Shown in pieces: positions 55,301-64,000 of a stretch of DNA of 64,000 nucleotides (its first letter is position 1; the number at the start of each line of letters is the position of its first letter). The stretch is taken from assembly GCA_949126835.1 (NCBI GenBank), contig OX421497.1:8636445-8700444 (forward strand). Reading direction: 5' to 3'. The DNA comes from Anisus vortex (taxonomy: Eukaryota > Mollusca > Gastropoda > Planorbidae). A program made the translations under genes and the position numbers. A model generated the notes under the pieces. The model did not search any database. It was not told the DNA's origin and saw only the letters and a list, made by a program, of their open reading frames with translations.

Positions 55301-58300
55301 TTTTGTCTCTTATCTTATCTTATACATTACAGACGCTCCTTCTATAAAGAAGATTATTGCGTCCTACGCTCATCCTTGGTCCGAGTCTAGTCTTGCATTT
55401 TTATTAATGTTTTAAATGATGTTAGGCTACTGGTTTTCCTGGTTTGTTCAGGCAACCCATTCCATGCCCGAATGCCACTCGGGAAGAAAGAGTACTTATA
55501 TGCATTTGTTCTCGCATAAGGGACAAGGAAGGTGTTTTTGTCTCTATGTTTATCTGAGCTTTGCAACAGATTGTTATTGGGTTGTATTTCTAAATTAGAG
55601 TTTAATGCCTTATGTATTATTACTACTTTACTCTTTGCCCTTCTGTCCTCTAGTGTTTCTAGGTTTAGTGATTTGACTAAATCTAAACTCAAATCTAAAC
55701 TTACGACTTGCGGACACTTACTACTCACTTAGTCATCTTAGTCTCAGGCCTACGCCTACACTTTAAATTAATTCTTTAGAAAGTTTAGACTTTAGACTAA
55801 AGTTAATGCCTTGTCTCAGTTAGTCTGAACTAGTCACTTACCGGTATGTTAGTGTAGACGAGGATGATGATGTGGACAAGGTCCACCGCGAAGAAGACGC
55901 AGTTCCAAGCCAGCACGTCAAGCATACACACAAAGAGACCAGCCCAGATCACGAAGAGAAGGAAGGACACCAGTAGAAGGCAGCGAAGAAACAGAAGATG
56001 GTGGCGGAAGCTACTTGGTGTCAACAACGAAACTGCAGCACACAAGTTGGCAAACTGAAAATACAGAGCGGACAAAACATACACAATGAATTTATTATTT
56101 CGCCGATTTAATAGCCGGTAGTAAAGTATCGCAATTTAAATTGATTGGTCTGTTCTACGAGCGAATTAGCTCACACTTGCTGCAATGAACAATGAGCAGT
56201 GCTCTTGGATTATAGACAAATGGGAGGCGTTATGCTCGCTAATTTTTTTAGTAATAAAACCTTATAAATTAAAGCTCTTAATAAAAAAAAGGGAAGGGGC
56301 GGTAAGCATACATGTAATAGAGTATTTTATAATTATTATATGCTATTTTATCACATATATATAGCTATTATATTCGTCATTGGTTTACCTACAAAATTTT
56401 TGAATAATTTTTTTGAATTTTTAAACAGCACCTTTTAATATTGTTATTTATTTTAAAATGTATCCTATTTAATCGTTTATCACACAGCGGGTACACCATG
56501 TCGTATCAACGGAAAAAAAAACGTGAAAACCACGAAAACACGTGGAAATAATCTATAGATCTAATTACAACGATGACCATGTCCGGATGTATAGAGCATC
56601 TTTTATATCTCAAAATTCGAATAATGAGGGGAGGTAACTAAATATTTCTTTTTAACTTACATCGCTCATTTGTGTAGCCTTATTATTAAGTGGTTTAAAA
56701 AAGAGGTTTTCAGGCCTTTCCTTCATGAAAGGAAAACAAAATCCCAGATGACGTGAGGATGGTAGAACATAAAGTTTTCTGAATCAATTCAGCCTTGTCG
56801 TACAACAGCTGAATTCCAATAGGTCTAACAATGGTTATTCTCAGGATCTTTCTTTTTTTTTTGACGATTTGATTTAGGGGTCATTGTAAAAAATTGACGA
56901 GATGATTTATGGATCTTTGTGAAAGATGACGATTGGCTGCTAGGATAGTTGAAATATATGAGGAAATGATTTAGGGAATTTAGCGAATTATGCTAAAATA
57001 TTTTAGTTCTAGGTTGTTGTTTTTTAAATGACAAATTGATTTAGGGATTTTTAAGATAAACTAGACAAATTGATTTTAGGAATATTTTTTTCTATGAATA
57101 TGACAAATAGATTTAGAGATTTTTTTACATTAGGCCTATATGACTAATTGATTTAGGGATATATAAATATGACAAATTGATTTAGGTATTTTTTAACATG
57201 ACTATTTTATTGAGTGATTTTTAAATATTAAAAAATATTTATGGATAAAAAAAATATCACAAACTGATTTAGGACTTTTTTAATATGACGAATTGATTTA
57301 AGTATTTTTTTCTCTGAAGTATGACAAATTGATTAAGGGATTTAAAAAAAAATGTGACGAATTTAATTGGTGATTTTTGTATATATATTATGTAAAATCG
57401 ATTTTGGGATTTTTGTAAAACATTACAAATTGATTTAGCGATTATTATTTTTTTTAATAAAAATGACAAATTTATTTTAAATATTTTTGGAGGATTTTTG
57501 TGAAATTTTGATTTGACTGCTAGCACATGGTTACAAAAGAACGTATGCCGTAATACATAAACAAATCATTTTTCATGAAATCAATTATTAATTTTGTTTT
57601 ATATTCACGAATCATAAATTCATAAAATATAAGGGTCCTAGTCTATATAATGTTATATCACTATGTTCGCTGAACCTATCATTCTTTATTACTTTGCATT
57701 TAGGAGTTGGTCCGAAATGGAAAAAAAAAGTTTTGTAACCCTTCCCGTACCGACCTACTTTCACATGCATACCTTCAGTCCCGCTATATACGCGCCCGGG
57801 ACTGTAAGGGTTAATAGTATTTTTACTCATTTTCATCCGGGTCGCTCATATAGATATTTCGCTATGTTTTGGGTTGATATAAAAATAGATATTGGCTTTT
57901 TGCGATCGTTGTAGTTTTCGGGCCGTATTGCTGCTAAGAGTTAACACCCTTGCCCATTTTACAATTACGGTATATAAGATTTACTTGTATAAGGGGCAAG
58001 GGTGTTAACTCTCAGCAGCAATCTTTACAATTACGGTATATAAGATTGACTTGTATAAGGGGCAAGGGTGTTAACTCTCAGCAGCACTACGGCCCAATAA
58101 CTCTCGTCTGCTGTTACGTCACATTCAGACAGATTTTCCTTTTTTTTTTTTTTTGCTTTATTCAACTGCCGTGTCACGCAAGATCGTGGCCAACACTTTA
58201 GCGCACCACTAGCAGACCGACATGTTAAAAAGGAGGAGACCGAACATCATGCATAAGGGACATCACTCAGCTGTCACTCTAAATATAAAACAAGAGTGTG

Positions 58301-61201
58301 CCGGTTTGTTCCCTTAGCCTTAAACAGAAGGGACGCTGAGCACTGATCTAAAATATACACGGGCTAGCAATCAATATAATAATATATAATTTTTAAAAGG
58401 TGATAATGTAACAGTAAATGATCGGCAGGTTAAGTTAAGACACTTTTGTATCCATGGGCCTCAAGGATTGGCGAAGTGTGTAAACCGCCGATAAGTTCAC
58501 ATTAACATTTATTTAGATGTTTGTGCTCTATAGGCTCCTATGCCATTTGACTAATCGGGTCAAAAGTTAAATGTATAAATTGGAAACGTCCTCCATAAGA
58601 ATTTTTATAATATAAACAATATTGCTTAATTTGTTAATTTATTTTTAAAAATAAACTTAGACCTATTGATAGTCACCGTACGTTAAAGTTCTAAACTGAG
58701 CGCCATTTCAGAATGATCTCCCATTATATGTTCAGTTACTATATTGAACACGAGGCCTTTCTAATGATTCCCCCGTGCATACAGTTGTTTATTAACGTGG
58801 TGTAATCTCCTTAACAAAAGGTACAACCAGCAATTTGGCTTGGAGAGTTTTAATGTTGTACTTTTTAAAAAAAATTAGCTTATGACGTAATGTCTATTAC
58901 TTCATTTTTTTTCATTAATGGTAGATGTTTGCTTTATTATACTAATTTTAAGTAAAAGTAACCAAATGTTATAATTATTTCATGGATTCACGTCGCTATT
59001 GAGAACATCCTTTAATGAGCGACTTTATACAATCAAAAAAGAACAAAAACTAAATACCGAAAGAAACTTTCTCACTGCAGGTTTTTTTGTATTTTTTTTT
59101 CTTCTCTCTTAACAAAACACATTATAGTCATTCGTTTCTCCGTCATTTTGACGGGCATAACCACTAGTATTTATATAAAAATATAGCATGTTTCCAAACC
59201 GGAATTATAGTTTATTATCCCACTGACCCAAAAATTTAGTGCTGTTTTTTACAGGGAAGACGTCCAGTTATAAGATAGCGGAAAAAAATAAGAAGACAAC
59301 AATGCCATTTTCAGAATACGGAAAAACTTTCTACATTTAGATCTATACAAATATTTGTTTAAGAGTAATGATTATTTTCCTCAGCCCCACTCTGTCTATA
59401 ATAATATTTGCAATTCAATTGGTTTAATCCACTTCTCTAATTTTTATAGGTAAAGTGAAGGCGGGAAGACAAAGGTCAGTCCATCCTTGTATAATATATC
59501 GATTAGTGATGCAGACGTGTAATAGTTGGCAATATATATAATATATAGATTAAGTGATGCAGACGTGTAATAGTTGGCACAATATGTAATATATAGATCA
59601 GTGATGCAGATGTGTAATAGTTTGCAAAATATATAATATATAGATTGGTGATGCAGACGTGTAAGAGTTGGCACAATATGTAATATATAGATCAGTGATG
59701 CAGATGTGAAAAAGTTTGCAAAATATATAATATATAGATTGGTGGTGCAGACGTGTAATAGTTGGCACAATTTCTAATCTATAGATTAGTGATGCAGACG
59801 TGTAATAGTTGGCACAATATTCTTGATTAATGATGATCGTGTGCCCGAGCGGGAGAAAAGTAAAACATACAAATGTAATTATCATACCAAATTTGCATGT
59901 AATAAAATCCTTAGATTATGCCTTGCGCACCCTCTTATCTTATCTTATAAGTTTACAGACGTTCCTTCTAGATAGAAGATTATTACGTCCACCAGGCCCA
60001 AAACTCCTGCAGGGCGACAGGGATCCGTTGGTGGCAAGGCTAGAACCCGCGACCTGTCAGTTGGTTTTCGGTTGACAGTCCGGTGAACTAACCGCTGGAT
60101 CAGACGGCTTCACAGAAAAGAAAACACACGCGCAGTAAATCATGAGTTACAAATTACAATTTTGCTGCTTCGTAAGACTTTTGTCTCTCTTATTATTTAA
60201 AGAAACTTTATTAACATTAAATGCACACCAACGTGATATTGTAACTTTAAAAAAAAATGCATCATGGCCACGTTAGTAGCAAAACGAGTTAAGCGAATGA
60301 CAAATTAATTGACCTAATTTTTTTCCCTGTTCAAAATGAAACAACATGACGTCAAAAAAACAAAGGGAAGTAACTTGAATTTTTTGTTTTGTTTTTACCG
60401 ATTTAGTGTGATTTGAATTATATTTATAAAGCAGAAATCTCGCGCTTCAATATATTATAGGCAGGTATGGCTAATATATTTAAACAGCTCTGCTGGGCAC
60501 TCTATTGTAAATGCAGTGTATTGGTGTATTTACCTATAGGAAAAACAATCCGAAAGAAAAATAACAACTACTCCCATTAAAATTTAGTTTTGGTTCTTTT
60601 TATATAAGTTGTCTTTAATGTTGTTGTTTTTTTCGTTGTTTTTTTAATCATAGACAAAAAGACATAATGCCAGCCCGAAAAAAAAAAGGAATTTTACCCA
60701 ATGCTTCTCTGGGTAATTTATTTAATTTTTTAAATATTTATTTAGATAGTATCTATTCTAGTAATAGGCCTATTTAATACTTTTTAAAATTCTTTTTTCT
60801 TTTGATTTTCTTGACCAGGGATTTCAAAATTGTATATTTCTTAGGTAAGCTTATACATCCCGGACGAGGACTAATAAAATCATGCATCAATATCAGCAAA
60901 ATATTATTTTTTAAATGTTGTGTGTTACCTGGAACAGTGTGTGCTGAGCATCCTGCCAATCGTGGCACGCCTCCCAGTGCGAAGACTCCGTCGCCGTGAC
61001 AACAGTTGTTGGAATAGTCGCAATGCCCTTGTTTTGTGCGAAACTGAGGTTCGAAACATTCACCTCTACGCTGTTATACGTCCCATGAGCCCCAGTGCTG
61101 TTCTGAAGGAGTTCCGCCAAGCCACTCGAGATATTGAGTACAATGTTTGAATTCGTCTTGTCGTTTAATATTGCGGTTAATGCTCCAATTTTGAAATCCA
61201 T
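52175..61201 (-). CDS. POPDC: Popeye domain-containing protein (POPDC/BVES family), six exons
   Basis: Joining 61201-60929, 56054-55842, 54664-54480, 53533-53419, 53168-53022 and 52339-52175 gives 365 residues, normal for the family, with GT-AG introns and matching phases (0,0,2,0,0). Residues 1-91 are an extracellular, sequon-rich N-terminus (NIS, NST, NVS, NLS) ending in the WEACHDWQDAQHTLFQ motif; 92-162 hold three membrane segments; 163-311 form the cytoplasmic Popeye domain. FVDSPEF at 242-248 is the family's FxDSPE cAMP-binding signature, with VTITSSED at 263-270 corresponding to the second conserved strand. Family knowledge: Popeye proteins are plasma-membrane cAMP effectors in muscle and epithelia. 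An in-frame TAA two codons before the ATG supports the start. The C-terminal 54 residues are Ser-rich and less typical. Intron 1 is 4.9 kb; introns 2 and 3 carry retroelements. Confidence 0.93.
53022..53168 (-). CDS. POPDC: POPDC exon 5 (residues 263-311)
   Basis: Acceptor TTTCTTTAG; donor GTACGT. Encodes VTITSSEDSLILSWSYPTLR then SFVWTIFTHLVGKDVSDKLY and KIQ; the VGxDxSxKLY end closes the Popeye domain. Confidence 0.92.
53419..53533 (-). CDS. POPDC: POPDC exon 4 (residues 224-262)
   Basis: Acceptor ACATTTCAG; donor GTAAAA. Encodes LKVSHDGVFLHSIEPNEFVD then SPEF; FVDSPEF is the cAMP-contact signature. The ORF is only about 115 nt, recovered from splice sites and family resemblance. Confidence 0.9.
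53821..54082 (-). repeat. SINE-1 copy in POPDC intron 3, with TSD
   Basis: The box B complement in 'ggtttcgaaccaggg' at about 54020-54034 and the head at the right end. Flanks attattgtgtat (53809-53820) and attatggtgtat (54083-54094) form a 12-bp TSD with one change. Same orientation as the gene. Confidence 0.9.
54312..54410 (-). repeat. tRNA-derived SINE-2, copy in POPDC intron 3
   Basis: Reverse strand reads a tRNA-like head (GCAGTTAGTTCACAGACTTG), a box B-like GGGTTCTATCCC, then 'gagttttggacctagaagga' and 'acgtatgtaagacgtataag'. Same order as 59932-60111, so the two define a family. Confidence 0.7.
54480..54664 (-). CDS. POPDC: POPDC exon 3 (residues 163-223 plus 2 nt)
   Basis: Acceptor AATTTTCAG; donor GTAGAG (weaker). 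Encodes SRFNKSLNELYDKKMKPLKV and ends VSVLLRGR, the strand before the cyclic-nucleotide-binding fold. 185 nt, so the last Arg codon is split. Confidence 0.88.
55305..55735 (-). mobile_element. LINE family B 3' end with coding fragment, in POPDC intron 2
   Basis: Minus strand: frame 55387-55728 (113 codons) with LNLETLEDRRAKSKVVIIHK, then PYARTNAYKYSFFPSGIRAW and NGLPEQTRKTSSLTSFKTLI, the usual C-terminus of Nimb/CR1-like ORF2. It is followed by a 3' UTR and a (GATAA)n-type tail at the left (TCTTATCTTATCTTATAC). Best reference copy of family B in the window. Confidence 0.85.
55842..56054 (-). CDS. POPDC: POPDC exon 2 (residues 92-162)
   Basis: Acceptor TTTTCAG before TTTGCCAACTTG; donor GTAAGT. 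It encodes FANLCAAVSLL and three hydrophobic spans (HHLLFLRCLLLVSFLLFVIW, FVCMLDVLAWNCVFF, VDLVHIIILVYTN), the transmembrane block of Popeye proteins. Confidence 0.92.
56484..56555. mobile_element. Palindromic MITE fragment (1175-1281 family), POPDC intron 1
   Basis: AGCGGGTACACCATGTCGTA and the CGTGAAAACCACG segment match the arm and centre of the 107-bp hairpin element; one end is missing. Confidence 0.5.
56860..57510. repeat. Degenerate tandem repeat in POPDC intron 1
   Basis: About 16-20 irregular units of the motif 'TGACAAATTGATTTAGGGAT' followed by a T/A-rich spacer, with unit length varying from about 30 to 50 bp. Confidence 0.8.
57918..58096. mobile_element. Palindromic element with ~36-bp TIR and internal duplication
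   Basis: GGGCCGTATTGCTGCTAAGA... at the left is repeated inversely as ...TCTCAGCAGCACTACGGCCC at the right. Between them a 67-bp segment (ACAATTACGGTATATAAGAT to CTCTCAGCAGCA) is present twice in tandem, so the right arm is duplicated. No coding frame. TSD not found. Confidence 0.7.
58100..59480. other. POPDC intron 1 sequence, mostly unrecognised
   Basis: 58453-58505 matches the divergent SINE tail at 8090-8145. 58510-58730 matches the interior of the 716-bp transposon (2388-3103) in inverse. The remainder shows no structure. Confidence 0.5.
59490..59830. repeat. 47-bp tandem repeat, ~7 units, POPDC intron 1
   Basis: Unit around 'ATATAGATTAGTGATGCAGA' plus 'CGTGTAATAGTTGGCAC'. Odd and even units alternate (TTGGCACAATATG versus TTTGCAAAATATA), giving a 94-bp dimer. 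Minus-strand frames of 95-108 codons across it are repeat artefacts. Confidence 0.88.
59932..60111 (-). repeat. tRNA-derived SINE-2 with a LINE-B-like tail
   Basis: Reverse strand: head with GCGGTTAGTTCACCGGACTG, box B-like GCGGGTTCTAGCC, body 'ggagttttgggcctggtgga', then a tail reading 'cgtaataatcttct...tagaaggaacgtctgtaa' and (GATAA)n. The tail is nearly that of LINE family B. Confidence 0.78.
60115..60900. other. POPDC intron 1, 5' part, nothing recognised
   Basis: AT-rich, T- and A-runs; no conserved frame or repeat. Confidence 0.4.
60929..61201 (-). CDS. POPDC: POPDC exon 1 (residues 1-91)
   Basis: Start ATG at 61201. 91 complete codons end in CAG before the donor GTAACA. Four Asn-linked glycosylation sequons and the conserved CxxWxxAQHxLFQ-type end. 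Any 5' UTR exon was not identified. Confidence 0.92.
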
Positions 61202-61209
61202 TTTTTAAA

Positions 61210-62150
61210 CTTTCAATATATTTTTTTTAAATATTTGGCAGAAAACGTAAATTCTGTAACGTTTGCCTTCACAACCTAGCAGCAGACGTGAATATAATTT
61301 TCATAGAAATTATAGGACACAGATGCCAATATATTTTATTATATGAACACAAATTCCTTATCGTGTAGTTCTATACATGAAATTATGAAGAAGATATATT
61401 TAAAGTTATCGTTCACATAAATAAAAAAAATCACATTCGTTTAATGTATATATAAATATAAATCAGTGCAATGAAATGCACAAGTAGAAATTATTAGGAA
61501 GAATACAGGCATTAAACACAGCAGGCAAAAATGGCAAATGTGTTCACAACTCGTAACTCAAAAGAAGTAATAGAAGATGCAAGCACAGATGGCACAGTTT
61601 TCATAAGTCACAACACAAAGCATCCTAATTATTGAAGTAACACATCACAATAAATTCACTATATTGGTATCCGATATATATTATGTGTGTTTTAAAGCAA
61701 AAAACATACAAAATTGGAATAAATATAATCCAATAAATGTTGAAAAAAAATCTCAAATAGAAAAGAAATTGTGTGTTTGTTATTCTAAGTAAAAGTTAAA
61801 TCCCAACGAATGGCTGAATGTAAGAATTTATTCGAAAACTGACTCCAATTCGTATTTAAAAAAACGTGCAGTAACTGATGCAGTGAATTTAGGTCGAATT
61901 TATGGATTAGATAAAGAACATTTATTTTTAAGTTTACAAAGATAACATGATAAGAAAATTGAAGTCTTGGAGAATGATGACCCAAAATGAAGACCCGAAA
62001 ATTTGTCTTAAAAGTTTGAGTCTTCTGGTCCAGGCACTTGGTAGTCTACAGAACGAAGTTGGCGGATTTGACGTTGTTGCTTTTAGGGATGAAGACATCA
62101 GCTGTGAAAAAAAAAAAGAAGAAGAAAAAACTCAATGATATGCACCAATG
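61210..62150. other. Upstream of POPDC exon 1, no gene recognised
   Basis: The region would hold the POPDC promoter or a 5' UTR exon. I see no clear TATA box, CpG-rich block or splice donor that I would assign. Confidence 0.4.
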
Positions 62151-62154
62151 TATT

Positions 62155-62535
62155 ATATTACATGTTATAGACGCTCCTTCAATACAGAAGATAATTGCGT
62201 CCTGTGGTTTGAGTCTAATTTTGACATTTTGGGTGGTGTTTTAAATGATGTTTAGTTATTTGTTTTACTGGTTTGTTCAGGCAACCCATTTCATGCCCGG
62301 ATACCAATCGGGAAGAAAGAGTACTTTTATGCATTTGTTCTCGTATACTAGACAAGAAAAGTGTTTTTGTATTTATGTTCATCTGAGCATTGCAATAGAT
62401 CGTTATTGTGTTGTATTTCTAAGCTATAATTTAATGCCTTATGTATTATTACTACTTTACCCTTTGCCCTTCTTTACTCTAGAGTCTAGAGTTTCTAGGT
62501 TTAGTGATTTATCTGTTGGCGGTGTACAATTATAG
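62155..62535 (-). mobile_element. LINE family B 3' end, minus orientation
   Basis: Tail complement (TTATAGACGCTCCTTCAATA) at the left, then coding end on the minus strand. Colinear with 55320-55690. Confidence 0.8.
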
Positions 62536-62837
62536 TTTCGAACATATGGTTAACGGGCAGCGGGTGGCTGCAAAATAGATCTGCTAACGATTTAGGCTAC
62601 ACTTTATTGAATACATTTTTAATCAACTTAAAGAACGTTTAAAAAATAAAACAATGGTTGCGCATAAAAGGAAAGCTCTAGACCAGAAACATTTTGTCCA
62701 GAAATCTTTGTATTAATCTGAAGCGTTTTCTAAGTTGTCAGATATAGCCTATATGAATCTAACAGAGAGGATTTATTTTCCGAGTTTAGATTGTTTTGTC
62801 AATAGTACTAGTAGATACTGAAAGAAGACGTCATCTT

Positions 62838-63018
62838 TCTTCCCGAGTGACATCCGGGCAGGGAATGGGTTGCCTGAACAAACCAGCAAAACCAGTAACT
62901 TAACATCATTTAAAAAAGTAATAAAAAGGCAAGACTAGACTCAGATCACGAACGAGCGTAGGAAGCAATAATTTTCTTTATAGAAGGAGCGTCTGTAATA
63001 TATTATATAAGATAAGAA
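62838..63018 (+). mobile_element. LINE family B 3' end, plus orientation
   Basis: 'cttcccgagtgacatccggg', 'gggttgcctgaacaaaccag', then the UTR and tail 'gaaggagcgtctgtaatata' ending in TATAAGATAAG. It forms a divergent pair with 62155-62535. Confidence 0.8.
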
Positions 63019-63044
63019 GTTCATAAACTCTGTATTATTTTCAC

Positions 63045-63490
63045 TGATCTATAAAATAAAATGGATTAGGCACGGAAACATTGTGCTAGATTCAAAGCGC
63101 CAGTCATTGTTGTATGCAATCACGACTCTATAAAAGTATATTTCCTAAACACTGACCTGTAAATACATTTCAAGGGACTAATACAATTCCTTTTATATGT
63201 TTTTTTTTATAGGTGGTATTCTATTATTAGCCTAATCGCTTATATGGATCAATAATGGTGTATAACATTGTATTTACACTTTCCGCTCACTTCAATAGCT
63301 ACAAACAAATTAATTAAGGAGACTCTATCAATCCTATCCGTGGTTATTTTACAAACTATTGTTTTCAATTCCTGGAAATGAGAGGAATTTCTTCAAACTC
63401 TGCCCTTCTTCACAGAACATTTAAAGTTTTGCATGTCAGCTGTGCATCTGGTGAAAAGAGTTTTAACAGAATAAAGCAAAGTATTATATT
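63045..63490. other. Intergenic, terminus-like fragment of the 716-bp transposon at its start
   Basis: CACTGATCTATAAAATAAAATGGATTAGGC at the start resembles the TIR of 2388-3103 with changes; no matching second end seen in the window. Confidence 0.4.
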
Positions 63491-63494
63491 ATGA

Positions 63495-63765
63495 AGATCA
63501 TACAATAGTGACTGAGATAAAGAAGGGCAGACTATGCTGGACAGGCCACCTGGAACGAATGCCAAACAGCAGAGGAGCGAAAGTAATATATACTCAGACC
63601 CCCAGAAGAAAACGAACTAAAGGCAGACCCAGACTGAGATGGTTGGACGATGTCGAGGTGAATCTGAGACAGATCGGGGTACAGGCCTGGAGAAAGAAAA
63701 CAGCAAATAGGTCTTAGTGGAAGGAGGTGGTGAGGCAGGCCTTAGCCCTCCATAAATGACGATGA
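63495..63765 (+). pseudogene. LINE ORF2 C-terminal fragment
   Basis: The frame at 63508-63717 reads TEIKKGRLCWTGHLERMPNS, then RKRTKGRPRLRWLDDVEVNL and GVQAWRKKTANRS, with WKEVVRQALALH after the stop. This is the standard basic C-terminus of a LINE reverse transcriptase ORF; 5' part absent. Confidence 0.82.
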
Positions 63766-64000
63766 CGATGAAAGCATAGTAAAAGTAACATACGCTGAAT
63801 TGTAATGTTAAATTGTAGGTTTCTCTAATGTTAACGTTTAGACTACTGTAATTTTACAAAGCGTTGTCGGACTTGACCTGAATTTATGAAATTAGACTCC
63901 GCCCCTGCTCCGAAATCCTGGATCCGGCTCTGGTTAGATCACTATAGTCTAACCATAACTTCTCCATGCACTTTATATCAACCAACTCACACGGCTTGTC

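Noticed and set aside
59444..59885. Minus-strand ORFs of 108 and 95 codons
   Set aside because: They translate the 47-bp tandem repeat in POPDC intron 1; no protein-level conservation is visible.

Overview
The window looks like nuclear DNA from a mollusc, most probably a gastropod. It is AT-rich, has one gene with phase-consistent GT-AG introns, and is crowded with tRNA-derived SINEs, non-LTR retrotransposon (LINE) tails, non-autonomous DNA transposons and minisatellites. Nothing bacterial or viral was seen. The host assignment is an inference from repeat style and gene content; a species name would need a database search.

Three host genes can be supported. Two are intronless-looking class A GPCR paralogs (16701-17837 + and 36821-37957 -), about 86% identical and facing each other. 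The third is a six-exon Popeye-domain (POPDC/BVES family) gene on the minus strand, 61201 to 52175. Its exons were joined by hand from splice sites and give 365 residues with all codon phases agreeing.

Layout. 1-12.5 kb is a transposon graveyard: several hAT-type elements with 8-bp target-site duplications (TSDs), a TA-flanked MITE, LINE tails, and a SINE split by a 2,032-bp hAT element that still carries a decayed transposase. About 12.52-22.35 kb and 30.73-41.42 kb are the two arms of a large inverted duplication, each carrying one GPCR gene. The arms have diverged by private insertions (a TTAA-flanked MITE, a CR1/L2-like LINE, SINEs) and by opposite minisatellite growth: a 20-bp array of about 70 units in the left arm, and a 45-bp array of about 65 units in the right. 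The spacer (22.35-30.73 kb) holds another copy of the flanking DNA (23.67-29.5 kb) that matches 39.34-44.72 kb in direct orientation, with its own 31-bp minisatellite. 45-52 kb is mostly intergenic with LINE fragments, a 30-bp minisatellite and a second copy of a 923-bp hAT element. 52.1-61.2 kb is the POPDC gene, with SINEs, a LINE tail and tandem repeats in its introns. 61.2-64 kb is intergenic with LINE fragments.

Because the same ancestral DNA is present two or three times, several insertions have a visible empty site in a paralogous copy, so element ends and target duplications can be read directly. I found no convincing new enzymatic or defence system. The main interest is the inverted receptor duplication, the reciprocal satellite expansion, and a SINE family that appears to share its tail with a resident LINE.
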